DNA from: UBA1351 sp964563505
Lineage (GTDB): Bacteria > Bacillota > Clostridia > Lachnospirales > Vallitaleaceae
NCBI GenBank assembly: GCA_964563505.1
Contig: CAZLXW010000011.1
Location: forward strand, 14,259 to 78,258
Direction of reading: 5' to 3'
DNA: 64,000 nt
In this document: positions 62,674 through 64,000 of the stretch, one piece after another
Numbering within the stretch: the stretch's first letter is position 1
Layout of the letters: every line of letters starts with the position of its first letter
Made by a program: the position numbers and the translations under genes
The notes under the pieces: generated by a model
Told to the model about the DNA's origin: nothing
What the model saw: the letters and a program-made list of their open reading frames with translations, nothing else
Database searches by the model: none

Positions 62674-64000
62674 TTAGGAGAGTACCGGTATAGTGACATG
62701 TAAGTGGAAACCTTCTCCATCTGGTGACCCGCAGGAAAACGTTCCATTCATTTCGCTGACCCTTTGTTCCATTCCAAGTATTCCATATCCTTTTTCAAGC
62801 TTTTTACAGCCTTTTCCATTGTCAACAATAATGATATCTGTAACTTCTTTTGAAAATCGAACTGCAATCATAATTTTAGTCGCACTTCCATGTCGTAAAG
62901 CATTTGTCATACTTTCTTGACAAATGCGATAGATTGCATCATAACACTGGGGTTTTAAATTTGTTTCATATTTATTCGTAATAAATTCAACGTCAATATT
63001 TGATATCCTAAACTCCTGAATAAGACCTTCAAGTTCTTCGATAAGTTGTTGATTACTCATATTTGAAGATCGTTTTCGCGTCAATGATTTTCTTAAATTA
63101 AGCAAGCTATCTCGAGTTATTTCCATTGCAAGTGTCAATTTTTCTTTTGTCTCTATATTGTTTTTATTATATACTTGGCGACAAGCTTCTAACAAAGATA
63201 TAACCAAAGTCATTGAATGCCCCAAGATATCATGGACCTCTTTTGATACATAATTTCGTTCTTGTTCTAAAATAAGACGTTTATTTACAGAAATATTTGC
63301 ATTAAGCGTTCGATTAATTTCCTTTAAGAATTTATTTTTCTCTTCAAGTTCTACGAGTAATTGATGATGTTCCGTCATATCTATAAACTTTATAATCATG
63401 CCTCTGTTAATTTCTTGCTTTAATATGATTTTTTCCATACTTAGGATAAAGTATTTTTCGTTACTTAACTTGGGCATATTCACTGCATCCTGTTCCGTCA
63501 CTGCATCTGTACGCAAGAATCTTTGAACCTTATTCATTAGTTCCGGAAAAATCTCTTCGAAGTACATATATTTATGTAAATCCGTATGTCCTTCTAACAT
63601 TTCTTCCATCTTTTTATTGTATTCAACAACTCTATTTTTCTCATTCAGAATAATAATCGCCTCGTATAAATTTTCAAAAATTCGGTATTTTGTCATCATT
63701 TGAATATCATATTGATTCTGCCGAAATGCAATAAATGCAAAATTCAATAAAACGATATTTATTGCAATCGGTGTTAAATCAACAAATATAGGTAATAAGC
63801 CAAATACATAGATTACATTTATAGCAAGTGGTATGATTAAGCTCAGGCTGATAATAAAGTAGTCACTTTTTTTAAATGTTTTATTTGCAGGGCTCATAAT
63901 TATGTAGCAAATGCTAAGTGCAATTAAAATATACGAAAATCCCGTGTGCACAGAACAAAGAGGCTTCGCCTCGTTATAAGTCGGTTGCTTTAGCAACTGG
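62674..64000 (-). CDS. NarL-partner-type sensor histidine kinase (partial, N-terminus outside window)
   Basis: About 440 residues are visible, and the frame remains open at the window edge, so the start lies outside. The first 100 or so residues are the end of a multi-helix 7TM-type sensor domain; then a PAS-like domain (about 105-210), HisKA_3 with the phospho-acceptor His in VSKEVHDILGHSMT, and a HATPase with IVDNGKGCKKLEKGYGILGMEQRV. Such kinases pair with LuxR/NarL-type regulators. No regulator follows downstream, so the partner is probably upstream, outside. A TTG near 63996 could be read as a start but has no ribosome binding site in view. Confidence 0.85.
   Translation of the reverse strand, partial: QLLKQPTYNEAKPLCSVHTGFSYILIALSICYIIMSPANKTFKKSDYFIISLSLIIPLAINVIYVFGLLPIFVDLTPIAINIVLLNFAFIAFRQNQYDIQMMTKYRIFENLYEAIIILNEKNRVVEYNKKMEEMLEGHTDLHKYMYFEEIFPELMNKVQRFLRTDAVTEQDAVNMPKLSNEKYFILSMEKIILKQEINRGMIIKFIDMTEHHQLLVELEEKNKFLKEINRTLNANISVNKRLILEQERNYVSKEVHDILGHSMTLVISLLEACRQVYNKNNIETKEKLTLAMEITRDSLLNLRKSLTRKRSSNMSNQQLIEELEGLIQEFRISNIDVEFITNKYETNLKPQCYDAIYRICQESMTNALRHGSATKIMIAVRFSKEVTDIIIVDNGKGCKKLEKGYGILGMEQRVSEMNGTFSCGSPDGEGFHLHVTIPVLS

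Noticed and set aside
1..64000. tRNA, rRNA, CRISPR arrays, insertion sequences, integrases or phage genes
   Set aside because: None found on reading both strands; no direct-repeat arrays, transposase motifs or cloverleaf-like sequences were seen.

Overview
The window is a low-GC, densely packed stretch of chromosome from an anaerobic Firmicute of the class Clostridia. The evidence is strong AGGAGG-type ribosome binding sites, an HrcA/CIRCE-controlled small heat-shock gene, the Bacillus/Clostridia gene order around upp and the atp operon, and a duplicated V-type-like c subunit of the kind known from Acetobacterium woodii. I cannot name the genus. No rRNA, tRNA, CRISPR array, transposase or phage gene was seen.

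Region 1 (1-10.5 kb, minus strand) holds a YesM/YesN-type two-component system (response regulator cut by the window start), an HD-GYP phosphodiesterase with a DUF5317 protein and a 25-codon micro-ORF behind a long structured leader, a DUF6171 protein, a GH51 arabinofuranosidase, signal peptidase I, two unknown envelope proteins and a pirin. Region 2 (10.6-12.9 kb, plus strand) is a three-gene module: a cobalamin-binding sensor, a GGDEF cyclase and a CsbD-like protein.

Region 3 (12.9-26.1 kb, minus strand) is a rhamnogalacturonan utilisation cluster. An AraC-type membrane regulator precedes an operon with two permeases, a lipoprotein binding protein, a PL11 lyase, a CE4-like deacetylase, a GH106-like enzyme and a GH88/105 unsaturated glycuronyl hydrolase. 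No enzyme has a visible signal peptide, so the cluster appears to import oligosaccharides and finish them in the cytoplasm. It encodes no transport ATPase.

Region 4 (26.2-38 kb) is an accessory island of poorly known genes: a duplicated-HTH regulator facing a zinc-ribbon/LemA/DUF2207 operon, two more zinc-ribbon membrane proteins, and a DUF2975-XRE-DUF4173 membrane operon.

Region 5 (38-46.1 kb, minus strand) is a tightly coupled nickel-type ABC importer operon extended by a MATE exporter and an M14-family deacylase, preceded by a LysR regulator. Fur-like 7-1-7 boxes lie upstream of both the LysR gene and the binding-protein gene, so the unit is probably a metal or metallophore system.

Region 6 (46.2-64 kb, minus strand) is mostly conserved core: a complete Na+-type F1Fo ATP synthase operon (atpZ-I-B-E1-E2-F-H-A-G-D-C) preceded by wecB, tagO, comEB, upp, rpiB, an arginine-phosphatase gene and a Sua5 gene, then a GH18 protein, an unknown protein, a CIRCE-controlled Hsp20 and a histidine kinase cut by the window end.

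The items most worth following are the structured micro-ORF leader ahead of the HD-GYP gene, the Fur-boxed importer/MATE/M14 operon, the hybrid c-ring genes and the B12-GGDEF pair.
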